Origin: Cronobacter muytjensii ATCC 51329 | GTDB lineage: Bacteria; Pseudomonadota; Gammaproteobacteria; Enterobacterales; Enterobacteriaceae | Direction: 5' to 3' | DNA length: 64,000 nucleotides | Assembly (NCBI RefSeq): GCF_001277195.1 | Contig: NZ_CP012268.1 | Location: 4,030,001-4,094,000, forward strand | Shown here: positions 8,620 to 17,688 of the stretch, one piece after another | How positions within the stretch are numbered: position 1 is the first letter of the stretch | How the letters are laid out: each line of letters opens with the position of its first letter | Translations under genes and position numbers: made by a program | The notes under the pieces: model-generated | The model's input: the letters and a program-made list of their open reading frames with translations, nothing else | The model's database searches: none | What the model was told of the DNA's origin: nothing

Positions 8620-8690
8620 GTTTGCCTGATGGCCGTCAGACCTGTCAGGCAAACGCAATAACAGCGCGGACAAGCGTAGCGCCCCCGCCG
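8620..8690. repeat. REP-like palindromes between glmU and glmS
   Basis: 8620-8654 is an inverted repeat with GTTTGCCTGA and TCAGGCAAAC arms. 8666-8690 (GCGGACAAGCG...CCCCCGCCG) is a variant of the GCGGATAAGCG repeat found at 4601-4633, so the same repeat family occurs at two sites in this window. Confidence 0.65.
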
Positions 8691-8695
8691 TGTTG

Positions 8696-10066
8696 TTACT
8701 TTTTCTTCACCGGGCGACGCCAGCCCTGCTTATGCACCTGCGGCACACGGGTGAGCACCAGCTCGTTCTCCGCAATATTGCGCGTGACGGTGGTGCCGGC
8801 GGCGATGGTCGCGCCTTTGGCGACGGTCACCGGCGCCACCAGTTGGGTGTCGGAGCCGACAAACACGTCGTCGCCGATAAGGGTTTTGTGCTTGTTGGCG
8901 CCATCGTAGTTGCAGGTGATCGTGCCCGCGCCGATATTGACGTTATCGCCAATCTCCGCGTCGCCCAGATAGGTCAGGTGACCCGCTTTAGAACCTTTGC
9001 CCAGCCGCGCTTTTTTCATCTCGACGAAGTTGCCGACGTGTGCGCCTTCCAGTAGCTCGGCGCCCGGACGCAGACGCGCGAACGGCCCGATAGTGCAGGC
9101 GGCGTCGAGACGCGCGTCTTCTACCACGCTGTAGGGGCTTATCTCGCAGTCATCGCCAATAGTGCTGTTTTTGATTACACAGCCCGCGCCAATCTTCACG
9201 CGATCGCCCAGTACGACATCGCCTTCAATAATGACGTTAGCGTCGATCTCGACATCCCGCCCATGCTTCAACGTACCGCGCAAATCGAAACGCGCCGGGT
9301 CGCGCAGCATGACGCCCGCCAGCAGCAGTTTTTCCGCCTGCTCGGCCTGATAGACGCGCTCAAGTCGCGACAGCTGCAAACGGTTGTTTACACCTTCCAC
9401 TTCGCTTAAACGCTGCGGATGCACTGCCGCTATCTCACGGCCTTCATTCCAGGCCATCGCGATGATGTCAGTGATGTAGTATTCACCCTGCGCATTGTTG
9501 TTATTGAGCTGCCCCAGCCAGCGCTTCAGGTCCGCGCCGTTGGCAACCAGAATGCCGGTATTGATTTCATTGATCTGGCGTTGTTCATCGCTGGCATCTT
9601 TATGCTCAACAATGCCGGAGACCTTGCCGTTCTCGCGAGTGATGCGACCATAGCCGGTCGGGTCGTCAAGCTTGACGGTCAACAGACCGATGCCGCCCTG
9701 GGGTTTCGCCGCGCAGAGTTGTTGCAGGGTCTCGACCGAGATCAGGGGCACGTCACCGTAGAGCATCAGCACGTCTTCATCATCGCTGAAGAACGGCGCG
9801 GCCTGCTGCATCGCGTGACCGGTACCAAGCTGTTCTGCCTGCAACACCCAGTTGAGCGAGGCGTCTTTCAGGGTGTTTTGCAGCAGATCGCCGCCATGCC
9901 CATAAACCAGATGAATATTTTGCGCGCCGACATGCTTTGCGGCGTCGATAACATGCTGCACCATCGGCTTCCCGGCCAGGGTATGCAGCACTTTTGGAAG
10001 ATCGGAGTACATGCGTGTGCCTTTGCCAGCGGCAAGGATCACAACGCTCATAGCATGGCTAGACAT
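8696..10066 (-). CDS. glmU: Bifunctional UDP-GlcNAc pyrophosphorylase / glucosamine-1-phosphate acetyltransferase GlmU
   Basis: Catalyses the last two steps to UDP-GlcNAc. The 456 residues comprise an N-terminal uridylyltransferase (about 1-229) with LAAGKGTRM and the lysine of DLPKVLH. The C-terminal left-handed beta-helix acetyltransferase (about 250-456) has many hexapeptide repeats. The active-site region GDNVNIGAGTITCNYDG is visible in it. First gene of glmUS. Its upstream spacer (10067-10711) is long and has CRP-like palindromes far upstream. In E. coli the promoter is controlled by NagC; I could not place a convincing NagC site. Confidence 0.98.
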   Translation of the reverse strand: MSSHAMSVVILAAGKGTRMYSDLPKVLHTLAGKPMVQHVIDAAKHVGAQNIHLVYGHGGDLLQNTLKDASLNWVLQAEQLGTGHAMQQAAPFFSDDEDVLMLYGDVPLISVETLQQLCAAKPQGGIGLLTVKLDDPTGYGRITRENGKVSGIVEHKDASDEQRQINEINTGILVANGADLKRWLGQLNNNNAQGEYYITDIIAMAWNEGREIAAVHPQRLSEVEGVNNRLQLSRLERVYQAEQAEKLLLAGVMLRDPARFDLRGTLKHGRDVEIDANVIIEGDVVLGDRVKIGAGCVIKNSTIGDDCEISPYSVVEDARLDAACTIGPFARLRPGAELLEGAHVGNFVEMKKARLGKGSKAGHLTYLGDAEIGDNVNIGAGTITCNYDGANKHKTLIGDDVFVGSDTQLVAPVTVAKGATIAAGTTVTRNIAENELVLTRVPQVHKQGWRRPVKKK

Positions 10067-10379
10067 AGTCGTCCTGTCTTATGAAAGTGAGTGAAGTAAA
10101 GCGATTTAGCGCCCGAAATTCTACATATTTTTCAGCATAAAACGGATTGCTGGCAAATCGCCGCTTTTATCCTTTTTTACCATGTTATGCAGGCGCTGAA
10201 TGCATGCCAAAACGCTAAAAAGAACTTAAAGGGTGTCTCTGCTAATTTTATCGCTTAAGAAAACAAAGAGATGCTGTTTTTTTGCGTCTGGAATAAAGCG
10301 CTGTAAAAACGGACGAAAATCCACCGGATGGTGTTGAATTAAGGGAGAAATGGAAGTGCAGAAGAGAAGAGTGGCGTAC

Positions 10380-10505
10380 AAAAACAAAAAAGGCCGCGCT
10401 CTGGCGACCCTTTCCAGGTTTGCCATGCGCTGAAAGGCGCTGGCAACAAAGGAAGATTACAGATTGAAAGTACCGAAAGATACGCTCATGTTATTGAAAT
10501 AAGAA
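10380..10505 (-). ncRNA. Candidate small RNA between atpC and glmU (CRP-linked, unrecognised)
   Basis: Minus-strand sequence downstream of two CRP palindromes shows a -10-like TAAAAT (10514-10509). It then has a strong hairpin, TTGCCA-GCGC-6 nt loop-GCGC-A-TGGCAA (10446-10420), and a terminator-like stem AAAGG...CCTTT running into TTTTTTGTTTTTG (about 10414-10378). This is promoter, structured body and intrinsic terminator in about 125 bases, the layout of an enteric sRNA. No protein of credible length is present; a 10-codon ORF lies at 10489-10457. I do not recognise the RNA. The rest of the 645-base spacer (10067-10379) is the glmU leader and promoter region, without other recognisable features. 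Confidence 0.4.
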
Positions 10506-10547
10506 ATAATTTTATTGATAAGTTTCACAGGCTCTCCGCGATTGAAA

Positions 10548-10619
10548 TGTGACCCGTCTCACAAAACCAAGTCTACGCTGCTTTTTTGAACCGATCAATA
10601 TTTTGTGACTCAAATCACA
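10548..10619. promoter_or_regulatory. Two perfect CRP-type palindromes in the glmU-atpC spacer
   Basis: 10548-10563 and 10604-10619 both read TGTGA-N6-TCACA exactly, with centres 56 bases apart. They lie between the atp terminator and glmU. A promoter served by them would most simply fire leftward (minus strand) toward the structured region 10380-10505. Confidence 0.7.
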
Positions 10620-10660
10620 AAAATTATAAAACAGCTTTTCATATCTCATGCGGCGGAAAT

Positions 10661-10695
10661 AAAAAAAGCCAGCCGGGTCGCCCTGGCTGGCTTTT
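10661..10695 (-). terminator. atp operon terminator
   Basis: Minus strand GCCAGCC and GGCTGGC arms with a GGG-CCC inner stem, followed by seven T residues, 17 bases after the atpC stop. Confidence 0.93.
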
Positions 10696-10711
10696 AACTT
10701 TCAAGCCGGTG

Positions 10712-11131
10712 TTACATCGCTTTTTTGGTCAACTCGATAACGCGCAGTTTGGCGATCGCCTTGGCCAGCTCAGCGGAAGCCTGAGCGTAGTCCACGTCAC
10801 CGTGGGAGCTACGGATATGCTCTTCCGCTTTACGTTTCGCTTCCAGGGCTCGCGCTTCGTCGAGATCCTGGCCGCGAATCGCGGTGTCAGCCAGCACGGT
10901 TACGTTGCCCGGCTGCACTTCCAGCACGCCGCCGGAGAGATAGATATACTCTTCGTGGCCGTGCTGTTTCACGATGCGGATCATACCAGGCTTAATGGCG
11001 GTGAGCAGCGGCGCGTGGCCCGGGTAAATCCCCAGCTCGCCTTCGCTACCCGTAACCTGGATTTTTTCGACCAGACCAGAGAACATCTCTTTCTCTGCGC
11101 TGACGACATCCAGGTGGTAAGTCATTGCCAT
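10712..11131 (-). CDS. atpC: ATP synthase F1 epsilon subunit
   Basis: Central-stalk subunit that couples rotation and can inhibit ATP hydrolysis. The 139 residues form an N-terminal beta-sandwich (about 1-85, with GELGIYPGHAPLLTAI) and a C-terminal pair of helices (DLDEARALEAKRKAEEHI...). Length equals the E. coli protein. Last gene of atpIBEFHAGDC, 20 bases after atpD, followed directly by a strong terminator. Cytoplasmic side of the membrane. Confidence 0.98.
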   Translation of the reverse strand: MAMTYHLDVVSAEKEMFSGLVEKIQVTGSEGELGIYPGHAPLLTAIKPGMIRIVKQHGHEEYIYLSGGVLEVQPGNVTVLADTAIRGQDLDEARALEAKRKAEEHIRSSHGDVDYAQASAELAKAIAKLRVIELTKKAM

Positions 11132-11151
11132 GTCACCCTCCGATTAAGGCG

Positions 11152-12534
11152 TTAAAGTTTTTTGGCTTTTTCCACGGCTTCATCAATGGAGCCAACCATG
11201 TAGAACGCCTGCTCCGGCAGATGATCGTATTCGCCTTCCATGATGCCTTTAAAGCCACGGATGGTGTCTTTCAGCGAAACGTATTTGCCCGGGGAACCGG
11301 TGAATACTTCTGCCACGAAGAACGGCTGGGACAGGAAGCGCTGAATTTTACGCGCACGAGCTACCACCAGTTTGTCTTCTTCAGACAGTTCGTCCATACC
11401 GAGGATGGCGATGATGTCTTTCAGTTCCTGGTAACGCTGCAGGATGGACTGTACGCCGCGAGCGGTGTCGTAGTGCTCCTGGCCAACCACCAGCGGATCC
11501 AGCTGACGGCTGGTGGAATCAAGCGGGTCAACGGCCGGGTAGATACCCAGAGAAGCAATCTGACGGCTCAGTACCACAGTTGCGTCAAGGTGCGCAAAGG
11601 TGGTGGCTGGTGACGGGTCAGTCAAGTCATCCGCCGGTACGTATACCGCCTGTACGGAGGTGATAGAACCGGTTTTGGTAGAGGTGATACGTTCCTGCAG
11701 AACGCCCATCTCTTCCGCCAGGGTCGGCTGATAACCTACCGCTGAAGGCATACGGCCCAGCAGTGCGGATACTTCAGTACCGGCCAGGGTGTAACGATAG
11801 ATGTTATCGACGAACAGCAGAACGTCACGACCTTCGTCACGGAATTTCTCAGCCATGGTCAGACCGGTCAGCGCAACGCGCAGACGGTTTCCCGGCGGCT
11901 CGTTCATCTGGCCGTAAACCAGGGATACTTTATCCAGAACGTTGGAGTCGGTCATTTCGTGGTAGAAGTCGTTACCTTCACGGGTACGTTCGCCCACGCC
12001 TGCAAACACGGAGTAACCGGAGTGTTCGATCGCGATGTTACGGATCAGCTCCATCATGTTTACCGTTTTACCTACGCCCGCACCACCGAACAGACCGACT
12101 TTACCGCCCTTCGCGAACGGACACATCAGGTCGATTACTTTGATGCCGGTTTCCAGCAGTTCCTGAGAGCTGGACAGCTCTTCATAGGACGGCGCCGCGC
12201 GGTGAATCGCCCAACGCTCTTCTTCGCCGATATCGCCTTTCATGTCGATAGGCTGACCCAGGACGTTCATGATACGACCCAGCGTCGCTTTACCTACCGG
12301 CACTTCGATCGGGTGCTCAAGGTCTGCAACAGGCAGACCACGACGCAGACCGTCGGAAGAGCCCATCGCGATGGTACGTACGATACCGCCGCCGAGCTGC
12401 TGCTGGACTTCCAGCACCAGACGCTCATTACCATTCGTTACCTCAAGGGCATCGTACACTTTCGGTACGGCATCCTGAGGGAACTCGACGTCCACCACGG
12501 CGCCGATTACCTGGACAATCTTTCCAGTAGCCAT
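11152..12534 (-). CDS. atpD: ATP synthase F1 beta subunit
   Basis: Catalytic subunit; three copies alternate with alpha. The 460 residues contain Walker A GGAGVGKT (150-157), the catalytic glutamate in GERTREGNDFYHEM (near 181), Walker B DVLLFVDN and the DELSEEDK motif of the C-terminal helical domain that meets gamma. Length and motifs match the family, and the ATG is preceded by AGGATTC-like pairing. It is between atpG and atpC in the usual order. Confidence 0.99.
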   Translation of the reverse strand: MATGKIVQVIGAVVDVEFPQDAVPKVYDALEVTNGNERLVLEVQQQLGGGIVRTIAMGSSDGLRRGLPVADLEHPIEVPVGKATLGRIMNVLGQPIDMKGDIGEEERWAIHRAAPSYEELSSSQELLETGIKVIDLMCPFAKGGKVGLFGGAGVGKTVNMMELIRNIAIEHSGYSVFAGVGERTREGNDFYHEMTDSNVLDKVSLVYGQMNEPPGNRLRVALTGLTMAEKFRDEGRDVLLFVDNIYRYTLAGTEVSALLGRMPSAVGYQPTLAEEMGVLQERITSTKTGSITSVQAVYVPADDLTDPSPATTFAHLDATVVLSRQIASLGIYPAVDPLDSTSRQLDPLVVGQEHYDTARGVQSILQRYQELKDIIAILGMDELSEEDKLVVARARKIQRFLSQPFFVAEVFTGSPGKYVSLKDTIRGFKGIMEGEYDHLPEQAFYMVGSIDEAVEKAKKL

Positions 12535-12560
12535 CTTGAATCCTCTACGAAATAACCTGG

Positions 12561-13424
12561 TTAAACCGCGGCGGCCCCCGAGACGATCTCGGTGAGTTCC
12601 TGAGTAATGCTGGCCTGACGAGCTTTGTTGTACACCAACTGCAGCTCTTTAATCAGGCTGCCGCCATTATCGGTTGCGGCTTTCATCGCCACCATTCGTG
12701 CGGCCTGCTCGCTGGCCAGGTTTTCAACCACACCCTGATAAACCTGCGATTCGACATAGCGACGCAGCAGGGTATCCAGCAGCGCCTTCGGATCGGGTTC
12801 GTACAGGTAATCCCAGGATTTGTGCTTCAACTCATCGTCTTCTGATGCCGGCAGCGGCAGCAGCTGAGTGATAGTCGGAGCCTGAGACATGGTATTAATA
12901 AATTTGTTGCTGACCACGTAAAGCTTGTCCAGACGGCCTTCATCATAAGCCTGCAGCATAACTTTTACCGGGCCGATCAGATCTGACAGGGAAGGGTTAT
13001 CTCCCATGCCGGTGACCTGCGCCACAATGTTGCCGCCTACTGAATTGAAGAAAGAAACGCCTTTGGAGCCGATCATTGCGATATCGCACTGAACGCCTTT
13101 ATCGGACCATGCTTTCATATCCGCCAGCAGTTTCTTGAACAGGTTGATGTTCAAGCCGCCGCACAGACCACGGTCAGTCGACACCACCAGGTAGCCCACG
13201 CGTTTAACGTCGCGTTCTTCCAGGTAAGGGTGCTTATATTCCAGATTACCGGTAGCAAGGTGACCAATCACTTTGCGCATGGTATCTGCATAAGGACGGC
13301 TGGCCGCCATGCGATCCTGCGATTTACGCATTTTGGAAGCGGCGACCATCTCCATCGCTTTAGTGATCTTTTGCGTGTTCTGGACGCTTGCGATCTTACT
13401 ACGTATCTCTTTTGCGCCGGCCAT
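12561..13424 (-). CDS. atpG: ATP synthase F1 gamma subunit
   Basis: Rotor shaft inside the alpha3beta3 ring. The 287 residues start MAGAKEIRSKIASVQNTQKITKAMEMVAASKM, the conserved N-terminal helix. The matching C-terminal helix (NKARQASITQELTEIVSGA) completes the coiled coil. The central Rossmann-like domain includes STDRGLCGGLN. Length is that of E. coli. It is followed 26 bases later by atpD. Confidence 0.98.
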   Translation of the reverse strand: MAGAKEIRSKIASVQNTQKITKAMEMVAASKMRKSQDRMAASRPYADTMRKVIGHLATGNLEYKHPYLEERDVKRVGYLVVSTDRGLCGGLNINLFKKLLADMKAWSDKGVQCDIAMIGSKGVSFFNSVGGNIVAQVTGMGDNPSLSDLIGPVKVMLQAYDEGRLDKLYVVSNKFINTMSQAPTITQLLPLPASEDDELKHKSWDYLYEPDPKALLDTLLRRYVESQVYQGVVENLASEQAARMVAMKAATDNGGSLIKELQLVYNKARQASITQELTEIVSGAAAV

Positions 13425-13474
13425 GAGCTTCTCCTCAATGCCTTGCGGCTTGCCTTACAGCAAGCCGCCAGACG

Positions 13475-15016
13475 TTACCAGGACTGGGTTGCTTTGAAGG
13501 AGTCGAGGAGGCTTTTCAGCTTGCCTTCGATCTCATCGTTATAGCCACCGTTCTGGTTGATCTCTTGCATCAGCGGAGCGTGGTCACGGTCAGCGTAAGC
13601 CAGCAGAGCGGCTTCGAAGCTGCCGATTTTCGCCAGTTCCACATCTTCGAGGTAACCGCGTTCTGCCGCGAACAGTACCAGACCCTGCTGTGCAACAGAC
13701 ATCGGCGCGTACTGTTTCTGCTTCAGCAGTTCAGTGACTTTCTGGCCGTGGCTCAGCTGTTTACGGGTGGCTTCGTCCAGATCGGAAGCGAACTGAGAGA
13801 ACGCCGCCAGTTCACGATACTGCGCCAGCGCGGTACGAATACCCCCGGACAGTTTCTTAATGATCTTGGTCTGAGCAGCGCCACCCACACGGGATACGGA
13901 GATACCCGGGTTAACCGCCGGACGAATACCGGAGTTAAACAGGTTGGTTTCCAGGAAGATCTGACCATCGGTAATGGAGATTACGTTGGTCGGAACGAAC
14001 GCAGAAACGTCACCCGCCTGGGTTTCGATGATCGGCAGTGCGGTCAGGGAGCCGGTTTTACCTTTCACTTCACCTTTAGTGAAGTTCTCAACGTATTCCG
14101 CGTTAACGCGGGATGCGCGCTCCAGCAGACGGGAGTGGAGGTAGAACACGTCGCCCGGGAATGCTTCACGTCCTGGCGGACGACGGAGCAGCAGGGAAAC
14201 CTGACGGTAAGCGACAGCCTGTTTGGACAGGTCATCGTAAACGATCAGCGCGTCTTCGCCGCGGTCGCGGAAGTATTCGCCCATGGCGCAACCGGCATAC
14301 GGTGCCAGATATTGCAGCGCAGCGGATTCAGACGCGGTCGCGACTACAACGATAGTGTTGGACAGCGCGCCATGCTCTTCCAGTTTACGAACCACGTTAG
14401 AAATGGTGGACGCTTTCTGGCCGATAGCCACGTACACGCATTTGATACCGGAATCGCGCTGGTTAATGATGGCGTCGATAGCCATTGCGGTTTTACCGGT
14501 CTGACGGTCGCCGATGATCAGCTCACGCTGGCCACGACCGATTGGGATCATGGCGTCAACGGACTTATAACCGGTCTGTACAGGCTGGTCTACGGACTGA
14601 CGGTCGATAACGCCCGGTGCGATAACTTCGATTGGCGAGAAGCCATCGTGTTCTACCGGACCTTTACCGTCAATCGGCGCACCCAGGGTGTTTACAACGC
14701 GGCCCAGCAGGCCACGGCCAACCGGCACTTCCAGAATACGGCCAGTACATTTCACCTTCATGCCTTCGGCGAGGTCAGAGTACGGCCCCATGACTACGGC
14801 ACCTACGGAGTCGCGCTCCAGGTTCAGTGCGATAGCGTAACGGTTACCCGGCAGGGAGATCATTTCACCCTGCATACAATCGGCCAGGCCGTGGATACGG
14901 ATAACACCGTCACTTACAGAAACGATAGTACCTTCGTTGTGAGCTTCACTCACAACATTGAACTGAGCAATGCGCTGCTTGATCAGTTCGCTGATTTCGG
15001 TGGAATTCAGTTGCAT
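13475..15016 (-). CDS. atpA: ATP synthase F1 alpha subunit
   Basis: Non-catalytic nucleotide-binding subunit of the hexamer. The 513 residues carry Walker A GDRQTGKT (169-176), Walker B ALIVYDDLS and the arginine-finger segment ISVSRVGGAAQTK. The N-terminal crown domain begins MQLNSTEISELIKQRI. Full length with no anomalies. A long antisense reading frame opposite it (about 530 codons) is judged a by-product of codon bias. Confidence 0.99.
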   Translation of the reverse strand: MQLNSTEISELIKQRIAQFNVVSEAHNEGTIVSVSDGVIRIHGLADCMQGEMISLPGNRYAIALNLERDSVGAVVMGPYSDLAEGMKVKCTGRILEVPVGRGLLGRVVNTLGAPIDGKGPVEHDGFSPIEVIAPGVIDRQSVDQPVQTGYKSVDAMIPIGRGQRELIIGDRQTGKTAMAIDAIINQRDSGIKCVYVAIGQKASTISNVVRKLEEHGALSNTIVVVATASESAALQYLAPYAGCAMGEYFRDRGEDALIVYDDLSKQAVAYRQVSLLLRRPPGREAFPGDVFYLHSRLLERASRVNAEYVENFTKGEVKGKTGSLTALPIIETQAGDVSAFVPTNVISITDGQIFLETNLFNSGIRPAVNPGISVSRVGGAAQTKIIKKLSGGIRTALAQYRELAAFSQFASDLDEATRKQLSHGQKVTELLKQKQYAPMSVAQQGLVLFAAERGYLEDVELAKIGSFEAALLAYADRDHAPLMQEINQNGGYNDEIEGKLKSLLDSFKATQSW

Positions 15017-15028
15017 GCTCCAGTCCCC

Positions 15029-15562
15029 TTAAGACTGCAAGACGTCTGCGAGGCGTTCAAGACGGCCGCGCACGCTGCCGTCAATGACCGTATCACCCGC
15101 ACGGATGATAACGCCTGCCATTACAGACTTATCAATTTTGCAATTCAGCTTCACTTTGCGTGACAGACGTTTTTCCATCGCGGCGCTGATTTTCGCAAGC
15201 TGTTCATCGCTCAGCGCGCTGGCAGAAGTCACTTCGACTTCAACGGTAGCCTCAAGGGCTGCGCGTAACTGAATGAACTGCTCAAGAACATCAGGAAGCA
15301 CCTTCAGACGACCATTTTCTGCCATCACCTGAATCAGGTTCTGGCCGTTGGCGTCTAACTGGTCACCACAGATTGCGATAAACGACTTAGCGAGCGTTTC
15401 TGGCGCCAGGGCGCCAGAGAGAAGCTCAGCCATCTGTTCGTTTTTGGCCACTTCAGCGGCAAACGCCAGCATATCCTGCCAGCGGTCGAGGCTTTGGTGT
15501 TCGACGGCAAAGTCAAAAGCTGCTTTGGCGTAGGGGCGAGCTACCGTTACAAATTCAGACAT
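15029..15562 (-). CDS. atpH: ATP synthase F1 delta subunit
   Basis: Links the top of F1 to the b-subunit peripheral stalk. The 177 residues start MSEFVTVARPYAKAAFDFA, the conserved N-terminal helical bundle. The end has the family signature VIIRAGDTVIDGSVRGRLERL. The spacing of 12 bases to atpA and 14 from atpF fits one transcript. Length equals that of E. coli. Confidence 0.98.
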   Translation of the reverse strand: MSEFVTVARPYAKAAFDFAVEHQSLDRWQDMLAFAAEVAKNEQMAELLSGALAPETLAKSFIAICGDQLDANGQNLIQVMAENGRLKVLPDVLEQFIQLRAALEATVEVEVTSASALSDEQLAKISAAMEKRLSRKVKLNCKIDKSVMAGVIIRAGDTVIDGSVRGRLERLADVLQS

Positions 15563-15576
15563 CAGCCCCTCCCTCC

Positions 15577-16047
15577 TTACAGTTCAGCGACCAGTTTATT
15601 CACGATGTCGCTGTTAGCAGCTTCATCCACGGAACGTTCAATGATCTTCTCGGCGCCAGCAACAGCCAGGATAGCAACCTGCTTGCGCAGCTCTTCACGG
15701 GCACGTTTACGCTCGGCTTCGATTTCGGCCTGGGCCTGCGCCACGATTTTGTTACGTTCCTGCTCTGCTTCAGCTTTCGCTTCGTCCAGGATCTGAGCGC
15801 GACGTTTGTTCGCCTGCTCAATAATCACCTGGGCTTCCGCTTTCGCTTTTTTCAGCTGGTCGGTCGCGTTGGACTGTGCAAGCTCCAGATCCTTTTTAGC
15901 GCGTTCTGCAGAAGACAGACCGTCAGCAATTTCTTTCTGACGTTTTTCGATGGCAGCCATAATTGGCGGCCATACGTACTTCATACAGAACAGAACGAAC
16001 AGGACAAACGCGATGGCCTGGCCGAGGATTGTTGCGTTAAGATTCAC
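15577..16047 (-). CDS. atpF: ATP synthase F0 b subunit
   Basis: Peripheral stalk (stator). The 156 residues have one N-terminal membrane helix (about 5-25, LGQAIAFVLFVLFCMKYVWPP). A long charged helical segment (about 30-120, rich in Ala, Glu, Lys and Arg) follows, which dimerises as a coiled coil. The C-terminal part contacts delta. Length and order match E. coli. Inner membrane with cytoplasmic stalk. Confidence 0.98.
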   Translation of the reverse strand: MNLNATILGQAIAFVLFVLFCMKYVWPPIMAAIEKRQKEIADGLSSAERAKKDLELAQSNATDQLKKAKAEAQVIIEQANKRRAQILDEAKAEAEQERNKIVAQAQAEIEAERKRAREELRKQVAILAVAGAEKIIERSVDEAANSDIVNKLVAEL

Positions 16048-16111
16048 AGCACAATGCCTCTTATCTGGTTAATGTTCTGATATTGCCTGTTAATTCAGAC
16101 AATTTCGTTTA

Positions 16112-16351
<240 letters not shown>

Positions 16352-16379
16352 GACAGTCTCCAGTTTGTTTCAGTTAAAA
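16352..16379 (-). promoter_or_regulatory. atpE translational enhancer and ribosome-binding site
   Basis: The minus strand reads TTTTAACTGAAACAAA then CTGGAG before the atpE ATG. This is the U/A-rich element known from E. coli atpE to give very high initiation rates, explaining the high c-subunit stoichiometry. Confidence 0.9.
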
Positions 16380-16401
16380 CGCAGTAGTGTTGAGTAAAAA
16401 A

Positions 16402-17220
16402 TCAGTGCTCTTCAGATGCCATCGACAGATAGACAATCGTCAGAACCATGAAAATGAAGGCCTGCAACGTAATGATCAGGATGTGGAAAATGGCCCACGG
16501 CACATTCAGAATCCACTGTGACCACCACGGCAGAAGACCCGCAATCAGAATGAAAATCAGCTCACCGGCATACATGTTGCCGAACAGTCGCAGACCGAGA
16601 GAAACCGGTTTGGACAGCAGGCTCACACCTTCCAGAATCAAGTTGATCGGGATAAATACCGGGTGATTGAACGGCTGCAGCGTCAGCTCTTTGGTAAAGC
16701 CGCCAACGCCTTTCATTTTGATGCTGTAGAAAAGAATCAGGATAAATACACCCAGCGCCATAGAGAGGGTGATGTTCACGTCAGCAGACGGCACCACGCG
16801 CAGGGCAGGCAGGCCAAACACATGCTCGCCGATGTACGGCAGCAGGTCGATAGGCAGCAAATCCATCAGGTTCATCAGGAATACCCAGACGAAAATCGTC
16901 AGGGCCAGCGGAGCAATAAGCTTGCTTTTGCCGTGGTACATGTCTTTCACGCTACCATGCACAAAGCCGATAACCAGCTCTACCGCTGTCTGGAATTTGC
17001 CCGGAACGCCGCTGGTCGCGTGCTTCGCGACTTTACGGAACAGAACCAGGAATAACAGGCCCAGCACCACCGAGAAGAACATGGAGTCGATATTCAGCGT
17101 CCAGAAGGTGGCCGGGGGGTTATGCGGATCCACCAGCGAGAATGTACGCAGGTCAATCTGAAGGTTATTCAGATGGTGGCCTATGTAATCCTGCGGCGTC
17201 GAGATTTCTCCTGCAGACAT
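16402..17220 (-). CDS. atpB: ATP synthase F0 a subunit
   Basis: Stator subunit providing the proton half-channels. The 272 residues have about five membrane segments. The essential arginine (Arg210 in E. coli) is visible in VSLGLRLFGNMYAGEL. The polar helix with the QAFIFMVLTIVYLSMA segment lies at the C-terminus. The N-terminus (MSAGEISTPQDYIGHHLNNLQ) is periplasmic. Gap of 50 bases to atpE, holding its enhancer. Confidence 0.98.
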   Translation of the reverse strand: MSAGEISTPQDYIGHHLNNLQIDLRTFSLVDPHNPPATFWTLNIDSMFFSVVLGLLFLVLFRKVAKHATSGVPGKFQTAVELVIGFVHGSVKDMYHGKSKLIAPLALTIFVWVFLMNLMDLLPIDLLPYIGEHVFGLPALRVVPSADVNITLSMALGVFILILFYSIKMKGVGGFTKELTLQPFNHPVFIPINLILEGVSLLSKPVSLGLRLFGNMYAGELIFILIAGLLPWWSQWILNVPWAIFHILIITLQAFIFMVLTIVYLSMASEEH

Positions 17221-17228
17221 GATGCCTC

Positions 17229-17609
17229 TTACCCTTTGTTGTTAATTACAGCTGGCGCCAGTATCTGCACAACCAGCACCGAAACCCACGTCATCATCAG
17301 CGGCAAAAAAACCGCCTTCAAACACGCCAGCGCCACCACCAGCAGGGTAAAGGTCGCAACCACCTTAAACGCTTCGCCAAGAGCGAAAGACCAGGCCACG
17401 CGGCCTTTAGCGGGTGTATGCGCCTGATGACGCCAGGCAAAATTCATAAACAGCACATTCGGCAGCCACACTGCCAGCCCTCCACTCAATGCAGAGAGGC
17501 CCCAGAAAGGGTCTTTGAGGCAAAACAGCAATCCTGCTGCAAGCACCGCGAGTAACTGGATGAGCAGAAGCTTGCGGGCCACTTTTTTGCTCATAAGCGA
17601 CGCAGACAT
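17229..17609 (-). CDS. atpI: ATP synthase accessory protein AtpI
   Basis: Small inner-membrane protein encoded first in the atp operon, thought to help c-ring assembly or magnesium supply; not essential in E. coli. The 126 residues have four hydrophobic segments and a basic N-terminus (MSASLMSKKVARKLL). It ends eight bases before atpB. A second in-frame ATG (MSKKVARK, codon 6) could also be used. Operon position makes the identification firm. Confidence 0.95.
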   Translation of the reverse strand: MSASLMSKKVARKLLLIQLLAVLAAGLLFCLKDPFWGLSALSGGLAVWLPNVLFMNFAWRHQAHTPAKGRVAWSFALGEAFKVVATFTLLVVALACLKAVFLPLMMTWVSVLVVQILAPAVINNKG

Positions 17610-17688
17610 TTTTTGCTACTGCTCCCTTTGAGGTATGTCGCGTGTCGTATAAAACGTTCTTTGACGCTCTGAGTCAAGCCTCAAAAAG

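Noticed and set aside
10226..10426. 66-codon minus-strand ORF between glmU and atpC
   Set aside because: Its ATG lies inside the hairpin of the candidate RNA and the frame runs through the T-rich terminator; no ribosome site.
10586..10598. FNR-like TTGA-N5-TCAA near the CRP palindromes
   Set aside because: Spacing is one base short of the FNR consensus.
13565..15163. 532-codon open frame antisense to atpA
   Set aside because: Lies exactly opposite a conserved essential gene, the translation has no recognisable domain, and it is explained by biased third-position usage.
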